64,000 nt of DNA from an uncultured Clostridia bacterium (GTDB lineage: Bacteria > Bacillota > Clostridia > UBA1381 > UMGS1253): NCBI GenBank assembly GCA_934457145.1, contig CAKSHP010000003.1, forward strand, positions 62,001-126,000. Direction: 5' to 3'. The notes below the pieces were generated by a model that ran no database searches, was not told where the DNA came from, and was given only the letters and a program-made list of their open reading frames with translations. A program made the translations under genes and the position numbers. Shown piece after piece: positions 52,237 through 61,427 of this stretch; the first letter of the stretch is position 1; every line of letters starts with the position of its first letter.

Positions 52237-52434
52237 ATGAAAAATATCGTAAAAAATCTGTTTGATTTTCAAAAATTTGCGGCAAATAAAAACCTGGCAC
52301 AGATGATTGAAAAAACTCAATTAAAATACAGCAAAGAGTTGTCCGATGATGACCTTTTGTTTGTAAATGCTGCCGGAGATGCAAATGCCGTGATGCGCGC
52401 CTCACGAAAGACGGAGGGCAAAAAATATGATTGA
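52237..52434 (+). CDS. Leader-type peptide, candidate substrate of the NHLP exporter
   Basis: 65 residues with AAAGGA-type ribosome site 8 bases before the ATG. A helical, basic N-terminus (MKNIVKNLFDFQKFAANKNL) runs into KELSDDDLLFVNAAGD, which has the acidic-leucine pattern and small-residue ending of Gly-Gly/Ala-Gly leaders cut by C39 peptidases. Cleavage after AAG would free an 18-residue charged peptide, DANAVMRASRKTEGKKYD. There is no cysteine and no modification enzyme in the locus. It lies 57 bases after the exporter and overlaps the sigma gene by 8 bases. Alternatively it is a regulatory protein for that sigma factor; family known only from architecture. Confidence 0.7.
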   Translation: MKNIVKNLFDFQKFAANKNLAQMIEKTQLKYSKELSDDDLLFVNAAGDANAVMRASRKTEGKKYD

Positions 52435-52925
52435 GACGCAAAAGGCGCAGTTATATGAAAATTACAAAGAAAAGGTAAGTGCGTATGTTTTCGGAAAAGT
52501 CAGCCACAGGCAAGACGCCGAGGACTTGGTTTCAACCGTTTTTTTTAAAGATTTATCAAAATGCCGATAAATTTGACGCATCTAAAGCAAAGCTTTCCAC
52601 CTGGATATACCAAATAGCAAAAAACACCGTAATCGATTATTTTAAAACGAGAAGAATTCATTGCGTGCTTGAAGAAACAGCGCTCTGCGAGGATAACATA
52701 TCCGAGGCAATTGAAAATGAGGATATGCTGCAAAGACTTTATACGGCGCTTACCCGGCTTTCCGAAAAGCAGAGGGATTTAATTATTCTTCACTATCACA
52801 CGGGCAAAACCTTAAAAGAAATATCCGTTTCTTTAGGGATGTCATACATAAATGCCAAAATCACACACAGGAAGGCACTGAATTGTCTTAACAAGTTTCT
52901 TTCCGATGATTTTAAGGAGGGTTGA
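52427..52925 (+). pseudogene. ECF-type RNA polymerase sigma factor with a single-base frameshift
   Basis: Frame 1 from the ATG at 52427 encodes a sigma-70 region 2 start, QLYENYKEKVSAYVFGKVSH and DAEDLVSTVF, then stops soon after. The rest of the protein is in another frame: LKIYQNADKFDASKAKLSTW, IYQIAKNTVIDYF (regions 2.1-2.4) and LSEKQRDLIILHYHTGKTL, EISVSLGMSYINAKITHRKA (region 4). The switch falls exactly in a T8 run at 52539-52546; with seven Ts the gene would encode an intact protein of 165 residues. It may be a true mutation, phase variation, transcriptional slippage or a sequence error. Confidence 0.85.
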
Positions 52926-52949
52926 TGTGTAACAAACACAAAAATGATT

Positions 52950-52979
52950 GCAAAAAACCGGGCAGTGGTTTTTGCTTTT
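52950..52979 (+). terminator. Weak hairpin between the sigma gene and the surface-protein gene
   Basis: GCAAAAA-CC / GGTTTTTGC around GGGCAGT with one bulged A, followed by TTTT. It could act as a partial terminator, lowering transcription into the 8-kb gene. Confidence 0.4.
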
Positions 52980-53025
52980 GGGGGACTTTAAACTGCCAAA
53001 TAATAAAATGGAGGGTAAAACAAGT

Positions 53026-56000
53026 ATGATAAAACACGCAAAAAAAGTTATCAGCACTCTGCTTTGCATCAGCATGCTGCTCTCATTTGCTCCTGCATCA
53101 TTTGCATCTGACGCAGATGCAAACAGCGAACGCTCGTACTTTGATTTTGAAGCCACTGAATATGAAGCGGCTGAAAACAGCGGCGAACTCAAAATTAAAG
53201 TTGTGCGGCACGGTGAGGGAAATGCAGAGGCAGATGTTGCATTTAAAGTTGCCGATTTTCTTTCGTCCTACGGCGAAGATTATGAGGTTCTTGATGAAAA
53301 CGGCAACCCGCTCCCGAAGGTTTACGGCGAAAAGCCTTCCGTGTCGGACTTTGTGTACGAAGGCGATACAAGCGAGCTTGTTGATATTGAAAATAACTTT
53401 TCCGAAAACGGACAAAGCGAAAAAAGCGATGAAGCTGCAATTGAAAAAGAAAGCGGCGCAGACAGCGAAAATTCCGCCGCAAGCGATGGAACCGCTGAAA
53501 ACGGCGATAATCAAGACATCAGCGCAGAAGAAAACGATATCGTTTCGGAAAACAGCGAGCAGATTCCTGAAAACAGCGATAAAAAGCAAAAAAGCACAGG
53601 TTCTTCGCTGCGCGACGCTCAGGCGTCATATTTAAAAATTTCGGAAAGCGAAGATGATAAAGAAACCGAAACGGCAGTAAAAGAAACGCTTGACGATATG
53701 TATAACTATTTTCTTGCGGCAGAGGGCGCCAGCGGTACTATCCATTTCAAACAGGGCGAAAACGAAAAGACAATCACCGTAAAACTGTTTGACAACGATG
53801 TTGCAGAACAGAACAAAGTGTTTATGATTGCCCTTATGGGAACAGACAATGACAAAACAATAACGGCAGCCAATGCCAGCACATATGTTACAATCATTGA
53901 CGATGAAAAAGCTGAAACCGCACTGTATGATTTATCGGAAGATGAGATAACGCTGAGCAAGGACTCTCCTGCCGGTTACATAACTGTAAAAAGAAGCGGC
54001 GGAACACAGTATTTCGGTACGGTTTATGTTTCAACCGTGAAAGATACGGCAGAGGCTAATTCTTACGAAAACTTTGAATACAAGCCTGTGGCTTTTGTGC
54101 CCGGCGAGACAGAGAAAAAAGTTGAGGTTAAGGCAAACGATTTTACACAAGACGGCAAATTCGGCATTCGTCTTGAAGCCGAGACAAATGCCGAAGTGGG
54201 AAACTATTACACAACCGTTAATATTTCAGCTTCGGGCGAGATAGCTCAAACAGATGAAATATCACTTATGGCCTCCAACGTAACGCTCGGAAACAGCTCG
54301 TGGAATGCGGACATCTGGATTCCCGGCGGCTGGAAAAAAGATATTACCGGCGACGGAAAGGCATGGGACAGCAACGGATATCTGCACATTAAGCAGTATG
54401 ACAAAAATGACCATACCATGTATGTAAGCAATAACAAGCTTAATCTTATAGGTAACAAAAACATTACCTTCAGCTCTTATGTTACAAACACAAGCCGCGG
54501 ATTTAACTCAAAGTATAAATCATATGATACGTATTTTGAAACCGACTCCGACCAGACTTTTTCCGGCAGCTTAGACAGCATACACATCAGAGGAAACAGC
54601 AATTGGCAGGAAAGAACTCTCGGACTCGGAAATACCGGAGATTCGGCATATCTTAAATTTTCCACAAGACCGACTTCGGGCGGATATGATAATCCTGAGG
54701 CAATTATTGACTGGATACGCTTTAACTATGCAAAGTATACATTCAGTCCGCAAAATTCCGCAGAGAATTTCAACCGCAGGGTATACGATTTTACACAAGG
54801 TCTGCCAAATGTTTACGACACCTACTACGACGGAGAAACCGCCAGAGTGTATAATCCGGGCGGCGTTGTGATTAAAAGAGGAAATGACACCGTTTCCGCC
54901 TTTTACGCAGATAACAGCGAATCGGTTACGATTACAGCTGCAAACGAGGCAAAGAATAAAGAAAGAGGCATATACTTAAAGGGCGTGTACTTTGCAAAAA
55001 ATAATATAACAGATCACAGCCTGTTCCTTGACGGAAAATACACAAATAAAAATGTGTATTATGTTGCGGCATCGGACGGCAAAGTGAGCTTAACTCCCAA
55101 TCAGAATTTTATTAAGACTCTTCGCGACAAGGGAGTTATAGGCGGCGTTCACAGCGACGAAACGTTTAAGGTTTTTCCTGTTTTCGCATATGAGATGGTG
55201 AACGTTAACTTTGAAAACACCGACAGAGATGACAGCAAGAGCGCAACCAAAGGTAAATTTGACAAAAACAACAAGGCTTCTTATATTGCAAATATATTGG
55301 AGGCTTGTGACAAAAGAACTGTACAAAAAGGCTTTTATGCAAACTGGCTCGACTACTACTATATGACCGTTCCGAAAGGCTCGGTAATAAGAGTTCAGAC
55401 TCAGCCGATTTCCACAAGGACGGCAAACGGCGTGTACTGGTGGAGCTTTGACGGAAAAAGAAACGGAGTTACATATCATAAAACGGGCGATGTTATCGCA
55501 AGCGGAACCAATCCGAACGGCGAAACACTTGAAACTACTGACTATACAAAGGCTGATATTATTGTAAAGGAAGGAACATGCATAAAACCCGCAACGGGCA
55601 AGCAGACCTTTGAAGTTGGATATTTTCCGACGGAAAAGGGCAGTATTCCCGATGAATACAAGGGCGAAAACGGACTTACAAATGCCGTTGTTCCCTCGGA
55701 CGCAATTACTTCCGGAGTTTCGGCAAACGGAACAGACAAGGACGGAAAATATACGTTCAGCCATCCGTATATCGGTATGGACTGGTCATTTACGGCGCTT
55801 GCACCGCAGGGCTACTACACACAGTGGGTGAATATGACCGGTGATACAAACGGCGACGGATATATCTCGGAGGACGAAGCTAAAAATATCAGAAACAAAA
55901 GCAGTATGCCGGAGGAAGTGTACGGTAATAAACTTTCCGGCAAGCTTGATTCGGATAATTTTATATTAAATTACTACTTCCTGCCTAAAACCGCAGCCGG

Positions 56001-59000
56001 AAACGGCAAAAAGACCGGTAAGGTTGTTCGCGCGGCGGAAAATTTCTATCAGCTTGCAAAAAATATTAAATCAAGCGACAATGATATTCCGATTGTCGGG
56101 GCATATGTAGACGTTGGCGGATTTATCGGACAGACTGACGGAAACGGCAGATATTCAATACTTTGCAACGATCTGCCCTCTGCCGGAAATGTCAGCACTA
56201 CAGTTACGGCGGACGGATATTCATATAATACGGTATCAAAACTGCAAAGAGATACTTATATAAAACTCGATGCGCTTTCAAAATTCAATGCAACGGGAAT
56301 TGACGCATATTATAATTCTACAAACGGCGCAATCGCAGATGATTTTATTACCGTAAATGACGATACCTTAACAATAAAGGCAAGCGTTTCAAGCGACAGT
56401 GCAATTATGCCGACAAAAGCCAGATTTTTCATTTACGACAATGCCGGAAACGAAAAATTTGCACTTGACAGCCGCGAAGGATATAAAACCACTTTCGAAA
56501 CAAACGGCAATGAGCTGACGGCATACCTTAGTTTTAACCCCAAAAAGGATATGCAGATCGGCTATAAGGTATATGTACAGTTTGCAGACCAAAACGATGA
56601 GTGGACAAATTTGATTGACATGGGTTATTATTTCTCCGCAAAGCTTGATTTGGCAGAGTTTATATTCCCGCTTATCGGAAGTTCGTCTTTAGAGGACGTT
56701 ATAACAAGCGGATTTGTTGCCGATATTATCGGAAATCCTCTCGGCGATATGGATTTCGGCGCAATTAACGGATTTGAAGAAAACAGCTATTCATATACTC
56801 CGTCGGGCATCAACAAAAATGATGCGCAAAAATATACCTGGCAGAAAACCGATTACAGCTTCGGCTGGTCGAGCACATTCTATCAGAGGAAAAATACCAC
56901 AGGCGCCGAAAAAGATGAGGCAAAGCTTAAAGATTATTTAAAAAAGATTTATGACGGCAAGAGCAAGGGTGCGCCTCCCCCGTCTCCGAGCAAATATGCA
57001 ACAAAGAGCAGATTCAAATGGTCGGTTACTCCGAGCGTTGGCTTTAATCTTACGCTGTCATCAAGACGCGACGGAAATACGTATTTTGAGGATCTTGTAT
57101 TTTATGCAAAGGTTGACTTTGAAGTCAGCGCAAGCCAGCAAATACAGCTTCCGATAGGTATCAGCATATTAATAAAGGGCAGTCTGGACGGAGATGTTGC
57201 AGGCATATATCATATGTATGTTGACTACCAGGACAGCTACGAAACGGAAGACGCAGTAAAATATACGTCGGAAGATTTCGGTTTGTTTAAAAAGTTTACC
57301 AATTCTGTAAGACGCGAGGGATATATATTCCTTAACCCGAAGGTTGCGGTTGCGCTCGGCGTTGGCTACGGAGTTGTGTTTGTAACGGGAAATGCTTCGT
57401 TTGATTTTGATATGGACTTCCAGTTCACGGAAATCGGTACAAATGCTTACGGAGATATTACAATAGACCTGGGCTGGGGTATTCAGCTGTTTAACTTTGA
57501 GGTTTATTCAAAGTCGCTTTATGAAACTACCTTTAAACTGTTTAATACCGAGGGTACAGACGGTCATATAGATTTTGACTATAATGACCAAAGTACACTT
57601 TCGCTTTTGTCCGTTGCAGACTTTTTTGCAGCTGATGATGATGAAAAGCTCGTTTTAGACAGACCTTCTTCAAGAGAATATCTTGCAAACAGAAGTGAAT
57701 GGATGGGCGAAGACACAGGTATTTCTCTGATGGATGCCGACGCATCTGAAGGGACAACGGAAAGAGTGTTGCTAAACGGTACTCTTGATAATCCGTATGT
57801 GAAATTAGCCGAACTCGGTGACGGCAAAATTCTTATGCTGTTTATCGATGACAACCGCGAAAGAAGCACCGTAAATAAACGCACGCTCTTCTACTCTGTA
57901 TACAATGGCACCGGCTGGTCAGTGCCGAAATTGGTAGATGATGACGATACGCTTGACGACTATCCTAATATTTCTGATTTGGGCAACGGCAAAATTTTGG
58001 TTACATGGTCGTCGGCAGACAAAGTTTTAGCTGACGGCGCAACCGTTGAAGACGCGCTCAAGTCAATGAATATTAAGGCACGTTTCTTTGATAAGAGCAC
58101 ACTTAATTTTGACGGCGAACCAATGCAGGTTACAAAAACAACGGACGGTGACTACTGCGCAGACACAATGGCAAATGCAGCATATGACACTGACACCGGC
58201 AGACTTATTTTGTACTACACAAAGACAGAATACAACGACTTAGACGAAGTTGGCGATATAGCAAAGGCATATTCTGCAAATGCATATATGTTCTACGAAA
58301 ACGGCAAGTGGAGCAGTGCAGATGATTACACTGACGATGAGCTTGTAGGTCAGACAGATAAAGAACAATACAAAAAAGACTGGTACGGTCAGCGTTTCCT
58401 TGATGTGAGAACAAATAAAAACGGAGAACTTCCGAGAGTTATAGACACAACTTCTATCAGCTACAACGGACTTGCGCTATTTGCATGGACCGTTGACTGG
58501 GACAAAGACCTTGATACTCTCTATGACCGCGATGTGTTTATGCAGATATACAACTTTGAAGAAAACAGCTTTACACACATTATCCGCGTAACATCGGAAA
58601 GTGCCGCATACACAACTCCTAAATTTGCACGTTCGGACAATGCGACATATTTGTTCTTCGGCGAAATAAAAGCAGAAAACGGCAGCGGAACTGAAACAGA
58701 GCTTGCCGAACACGGTGCGATTAAATATCTTGATGTCAGCGATTTGATAAAGAATGATAAGTTTACAAAGATTACAGACGGTGACAATGAGTATTATGTT
58801 TTCCAGTATGAACGCGAAACATATGTGTTTGACGAAAACAGCGATAAAACTGCCGAGACACCTGCGGAAAAAACAGAAACCGAAACTGTGCTTGCCGAGG
58901 CAGGCATTGCAACCGAATGCGATAATCCTATGGAGTATGACGTTAAAGTGTCAGATGACGGACAGATGTATTTGTTCTGGACAGACGCAATTGACGGAGC

Positions 59001-61098
59001 GCGCCAGATTATGACCGCTATATACAATGGTTCTGATGAAAACGACGATGACGAAAGCAAAGATGAAAACGCAGCCGGAGCCGATTTATCCGAAAAATAC
59101 TGGAGCCAGCCCATAAAGCTTACAAATGCTGAAAAAGGTGAATATTACTCCGGTATCGGCGCAACAACTGTCGGCGGACAAATCTTTACGGCAAGCTTCA
59201 AGGGAAATTATTCCGACAAAACTTCATCATCGCTTGTTTACGACATACACACACCGTTTGCAAAGATTAAGACTGCATCTGTTGAATTGCTTGACGAAAT
59301 GCCTCAGCCGCTTTCTACAGTGACACTGCGCGCGGCAGTACAAAATGAAGGCTTACTCAAAAAAGACGCATCTTCTGACAGTCCTATACCGGTAACATTT
59401 ACGATAAACAACGAAAATCCCGTTACCGTAAACATTACAAAACCGATACCGGGCGGTGCAACAGTTTATGTTGAGTGCAGCGTGACACTTCCGGAAGATA
59501 TTTCAAACATAGAGTTTGAGGCTTTCACAAATGACAGCGACAAAGTAAGCACAAAACTTGAACAAAGCAGCGAAATAAAACTTTCAGACAACAAACTTGA
59601 AAGAATTGCATCTGACGGATATAACGCAGAAAAGATTATATACAGCGCTGTTTTGAAAAATGACGGCAACGCCGATGCAGCAGATATTTCAATTAAAGCA
59701 ACCGTTGGCGAAAATGAGGCTGGAAGTGCAACTATTGCAGCGCTTGGCGCAAACGAAGAACAAGACATAAAAATAGAATTAAACATTCCCGACAGCGCTT
59801 ACACATTAAATAATGACGGCGTTGGCAGCGCGGACGTAAGTATTGAGGTTTCAAAAGACGGCGAAACCGCGGCAAGCTATAACGCAACTGTTCAAAAACC
59901 GTTCAGTGCAGAAGCTATTGAAGCTCTTTCAAAGGTTACGGAAGTTAAATTTGAAAATGACGGTCAGTATTCTATGAAAGTGACCGAAAAGCAAGACATT
60001 CAGCCGACAATCGAAGGCGATGATGAAAATGCGCTTATGGTTATGTGGCTCGAAAGCTCTGACAGCGATGTTGCATACATTAATTATGACAATCTTATTG
60101 CAGCAGGCAAAAAGGGAACTGCAACACTTACAGGTATAGTTGTTCCCGGCGAGGAAAAAATAGAATTTGTTTCAGGTTTGGCACAAAAAACCGACTGGAA
60201 AGACCTTATTCCTTCCGACAAACTCATAACCGTTACGGCGACAGTGAACGTTACGGACACAACCGGTTCTTCCGGCACAAGCGGTTCTTCAACGAGAAAG
60301 CAGAAGTATACCGTAACATTTGACGCTGCAAACGGAAGCGAAATTGCTGCGGTTAAAGTAAACAAAAACGAAACCGTTTCAAATCTTCCCGTACCTGTCA
60401 GAGAAGGATATAAATTTGAAGGCTGGTACAGCGACGAGGCATTAACAATTCCGTTTACCTCTGAAACAAAGGTGACTTCCAGTCTCACACTTTACGCAAA
60501 ATGGACGCAAGACAGCAAACCTCCCGTTCCAGGCGGAGACAAACTGCCGTTTAAGGACGTAACCGAAAGCGACTGGTTCTGTGACGCTGTGAAATACGTG
60601 TATGAAAACAAGCTGTTCTTCGGTATATCGGACGATATGTTTGCTCCGAATGATTCTCTTACAAGAGCAATGCTTGTAACAGTTCTTTGGAGGGCAGCGG
60701 GCATGCCGCAAACTGATTTTGCAGTGACATTTAATGATATTGACATAAACGGATATTATGCGGAGGCGCTGCGCTGGGCTGCAAGCGAGAAAATAGTTGA
60801 AGGCATCAGCGAAACCGAGTTTGCTCCGAACGATAACATCACAAGAGAGCAGATTGCCGCAATTATGTTCAGATACGCAAAGTTAAAGGGCAAGGTTTCG
60901 GAAGACGAATCGGCAATATCGCTTGATTACAGCGATACGAAAGACATTTCCGACTGGGCGCTTGAGGCTGTTATGTTCTGCAAATCAAAAGGCATTATGT
61001 CGGGCGATGACAAAAATGCGTTTAATCCCACAAATGACGCTTCAAGAGCAGAGACTGCATCTATTATGCAAAGATTTTCAGAAAGCTTAAATAATTAA
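53026..61098 (+). CDS. Giant S-layer-anchored surface protein (2690 aa)
   Basis: The ATG at 53026 follows GGAGG by 11 bases and begins a Sec signal peptide (MIKHAKKVISTLLCIS, cleavage near ASFAS). Residues about 35-400 contain Calx-beta-like strands (VRHGEGNAEADVAFKV, TITVKLFDNDVAEQNK, ASTYVTIIDDE) interrupted by about 130 Ser/Glu/Asn-rich residues (110-240). A dockerin/EF-hand-like calcium loop GDTNGDGYISEDEAK is near 938. A carboxypeptidase-regulatory-like beta domain lies at about 1020-1085. Large unassigned beta regions include IIDDNRERS-type and repeated 'tmYlfWtda'-like strands. CARDB-like repeats occupy about 2060-2330, an InlB/Flg_new repeat (EGYKFEGWYSDEA) 2427-2490, and three SLH domains 2506-2690 (PFKDVTESDWFCDAVKYVYE). 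SLH domains bind pyruvylated secondary cell-wall polymer. No catalytic motif recognised; adhesion or matrix role inferred. Confidence 0.88.
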   Translation: MIKHAKKVISTLLCISMLLSFAPASFASDADANSERSYFDFEATEYEAAENSGELKIKVVRHGEGNAEADVAFKVADFLSSYGEDYEVLDENGNPLPKVYGEKPSVSDFVYEGDTSELVDIENNFSENGQSEKSDEAAIEKESGADSENSAASDGTAENGDNQDISAEENDIVSENSEQIPENSDKKQKSTGSSLRDAQASYLKISESEDDKETETAVKETLDDMYNYFLAAEGASGTIHFKQGENEKTITVKLFDNDVAEQNKVFMIALMGTDNDKTITAANASTYVTIIDDEKAETALYDLSEDEITLSKDSPAGYITVKRSGGTQYFGTVYVSTVKDTAEANSYENFEYKPVAFVPGETEKKVEVKANDFTQDGKFGIRLEAETNAEVGNYYTTVNISASGEIAQTDEISLMASNVTLGNSSWNADIWIPGGWKKDITGDGKAWDSNGYLHIKQYDKNDHTMYVSNNKLNLIGNKNITFSSYVTNTSRGFNSKYKSYDTYFETDSDQTFSGSLDSIHIRGNSNWQERTLGLGNTGDSAYLKFSTRPTSGGYDNPEAIIDWIRFNYAKYTFSPQNSAENFNRRVYDFTQGLPNVYDTYYDGETARVYNPGGVVIKRGNDTVSAFYADNSESVTITAANEAKNKERGIYLKGVYFAKNNITDHSLFLDGKYTNKNVYYVAASDGKVSLTPNQNFIKTLRDKGVIGGVHSDETFKVFPVFAYEMVNVNFENTDRDDSKSATKGKFDKNNKASYIANILEACDKRTVQKGFYANWLDYYYMTVPKGSVIRVQTQPISTRTANGVYWWSFDGKRNGVTYHKTGDVIASGTNPNGETLETTDYTKADIIVKEGTCIKPATGKQTFEVGYFPTEKGSIPDEYKGENGLTNAVVPSDAITSGVSANGTDKDGKYTFSHPYIGMDWSFTALAPQGYYTQWVNMTGDTNGDGYISEDEAKNIRNKSSMPEEVYGNKLSGKLDSDNFILNYYFLPKTAAGNGKKTGKVVRAAENFYQLAKNIKSSDNDIPIVGAYVDVGGFIGQTDGNGRYSILCNDLPSAGNVSTTVTADGYSYNTVSKLQRDTYIKLDALSKFNATGIDAYYNSTNGAIADDFITVNDDTLTIKASVSSDSAIMPTKARFFIYDNAGNEKFALDSREGYKTTFETNGNELTAYLSFNPKKDMQIGYKVYVQFADQNDEWTNLIDMGYYFSAKLDLAEFIFPLIGSSSLEDVITSGFVADIIGNPLGDMDFGAINGFEENSYSYTPSGINKNDAQKYTWQKTDYSFGWSSTFYQRKNTTGAEKDEAKLKDYLKKIYDGKSKGAPPPSPSKYATKSRFKWSVTPSVGFNLTLSSRRDGNTYFEDLVFYAKVDFEVSASQQIQLPIGISILIKGSLDGDVAGIYHMYVDYQDSYETEDAVKYTSEDFGLFKKFTNSVRREGYIFLNPKVAVALGVGYGVVFVTGNASFDFDMDFQFTEIGTNAYGDITIDLGWGIQLFNFEVYSKSLYETTFKLFNTEGTDGHIDFDYNDQSTLSLLSVADFFAADDDEKLVLDRPSSREYLANRSEWMGEDTGISLMDADASEGTTERVLLNGTLDNPYVKLAELGDGKILMLFIDDNRERSTVNKRTLFYSVYNGTGWSVPKLVDDDDTLDDYPNISDLGNGKILVTWSSADKVLADGATVEDALKSMNIKARFFDKSTLNFDGEPMQVTKTTDGDYCADTMANAAYDTDTGRLILYYTKTEYNDLDEVGDIAKAYSANAYMFYENGKWSSADDYTDDELVGQTDKEQYKKDWYGQRFLDVRTNKNGELPRVIDTTSISYNGLALFAWTVDWDKDLDTLYDRDVFMQIYNFEENSFTHIIRVTSESAAYTTPKFARSDNATYLFFGEIKAENGSGTETELAEHGAIKYLDVSDLIKNDKFTKITDGDNEYYVFQYERETYVFDENSDKTAETPAEKTETETVLAEAGIATECDNPMEYDVKVSDDGQMYLFWTDAIDGARQIMTAIYNGSDENDDDESKDENAAGADLSEKYWSQPIKLTNAEKGEYYSGIGATTVGGQIFTASFKGNYSDKTSSSLVYDIHTPFAKIKTASVELLDEMPQPLSTVTLRAAVQNEGLLKKDASSDSPIPVTFTINNENPVTVNITKPIPGGATVYVECSVTLPEDISNIEFEAFTNDSDKVSTKLEQSSEIKLSDNKLERIASDGYNAEKIIYSAVLKNDGNADAADISIKATVGENEAGSATIAALGANEEQDIKIELNIPDSAYTLNNDGVGSADVSIEVSKDGETAASYNATVQKPFSAEAIEALSKVTEVKFENDGQYSMKVTEKQDIQPTIEGDDENALMVMWLESSDSDVAYINYDNLIAAGKKGTATLTGIVVPGEEKIEFVSGLAQKTDWKDLIPSDKLITVTATVNVTDTTGSSGTSGSSTRKQKYTVTFDAANGSEIAAVKVNKNETVSNLPVPVREGYKFEGWYSDEALTIPFTSETKVTSSLTLYAKWTQDSKPPVPGGDKLPFKDVTESDWFCDAVKYVYENKLFFGISDDMFAPNDSLTRAMLVTVLWRAAGMPQTDFAVTFNDIDINGYYAEALRWAASEKIVEGISETEFAPNDNITREQIAAIMFRYAKLKGKVSEDESAISLDYSDTKDISDWALEAVMFCKSKGIMSGDDKNAFNPTNDASRAETASIMQRFSESLNN

Positions 61099-61117
61099 TT
61101 TAAAGGAGGAAAGGCAA

Positions 61118-61276
61118 ATGTCAGACAAAAACAAAGTTGTATCAAATGATGAAGCTTTAAAAAATAAGGAGCTGGACTTAGAAGAATTAAAAGATGTTTC
61201 CGGCGGCGCCCTTAAAGATATCAGCTTCTCAAAAACTGTGGACATTTCAAAAAACACAAAAAGTAAAATCGGATAA
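61118..61276 (+). CDS. Double-glycine leader peptide, candidate substrate of the C39 exporter
   Basis: 52 residues with a perfect AGGAGG ribosome site 9 bases before the ATG. The acidic leader contains ELDLEELKDVSGGA, the classical Gly-Gly processing site (hydrophobic residues at -4, -7 and -12 positions, GG at -1/-2). Cleavage after GG releases a 22-residue peptide, ALKDISFSKTV followed by a Ser/Lys-rich end, with no cysteine, no aromatic cluster beyond one Phe. It follows the giant surface protein by 19 bases and is closed by a terminator, so it is the last gene of the locus. Too short for ordinary gene callers. Could be a bacteriocin, a signalling peptide or a surface-associated peptide. 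Confidence 0.85.
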   Translation: MSDKNKVVSNDEALKNKELDLEELKDVSGGALKDISFSKTVDISKNTKSKIG

Positions 61277-61301
61277 AAAAATCTTCCGATAACGCGAAAC
61301 G

Positions 61302-61345
61302 GCGTGCGGCAAAGTAATTCGGCTTTGTTGCACGCTGTTTTTTTT
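61302..61345 (+). terminator. Terminator ending the peptide-secretion locus
   Basis: 13-bp stem GCGTGCGGCAAAG / CTTTGTTGCACGC (two G-U pairs), then TGTTTTTTTT. Confidence 0.88.
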
Positions 61346-61370
61346 GCATTTGCAAAAATTTATTTTTTTC

Positions 61371-61399
61371 TTTACTGTTGTGTGAATATGTTGTATAAT
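61371..61399 (+). promoter_or_regulatory. Promoter of the amidohydrolase gene
   Basis: TTTACT at 61371-61376 and TATAAT at 61394-61399, 17-base spacing; GGGAGG precedes the ATG at 61428. Confidence 0.8.
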
Positions 61400-61427
61400 A
61401 AAGAAAAAAATATAAGGGAGGTCCGTT

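Noticed and set aside
52237..52434. Nif11 or nitrile-hydratase-like NHLP precursor
   Set aside because: The N-terminus lacks the Nif11 and nitrile-hydratase-like leader patterns; only the acidic leader end is similar.
41040..61345. Genomic island bounded by attachment sites or transposases
   Set aside because: No integrase, transposase, tRNA gene or matching direct repeats were seen at the ends, and base composition looks like the flanks.
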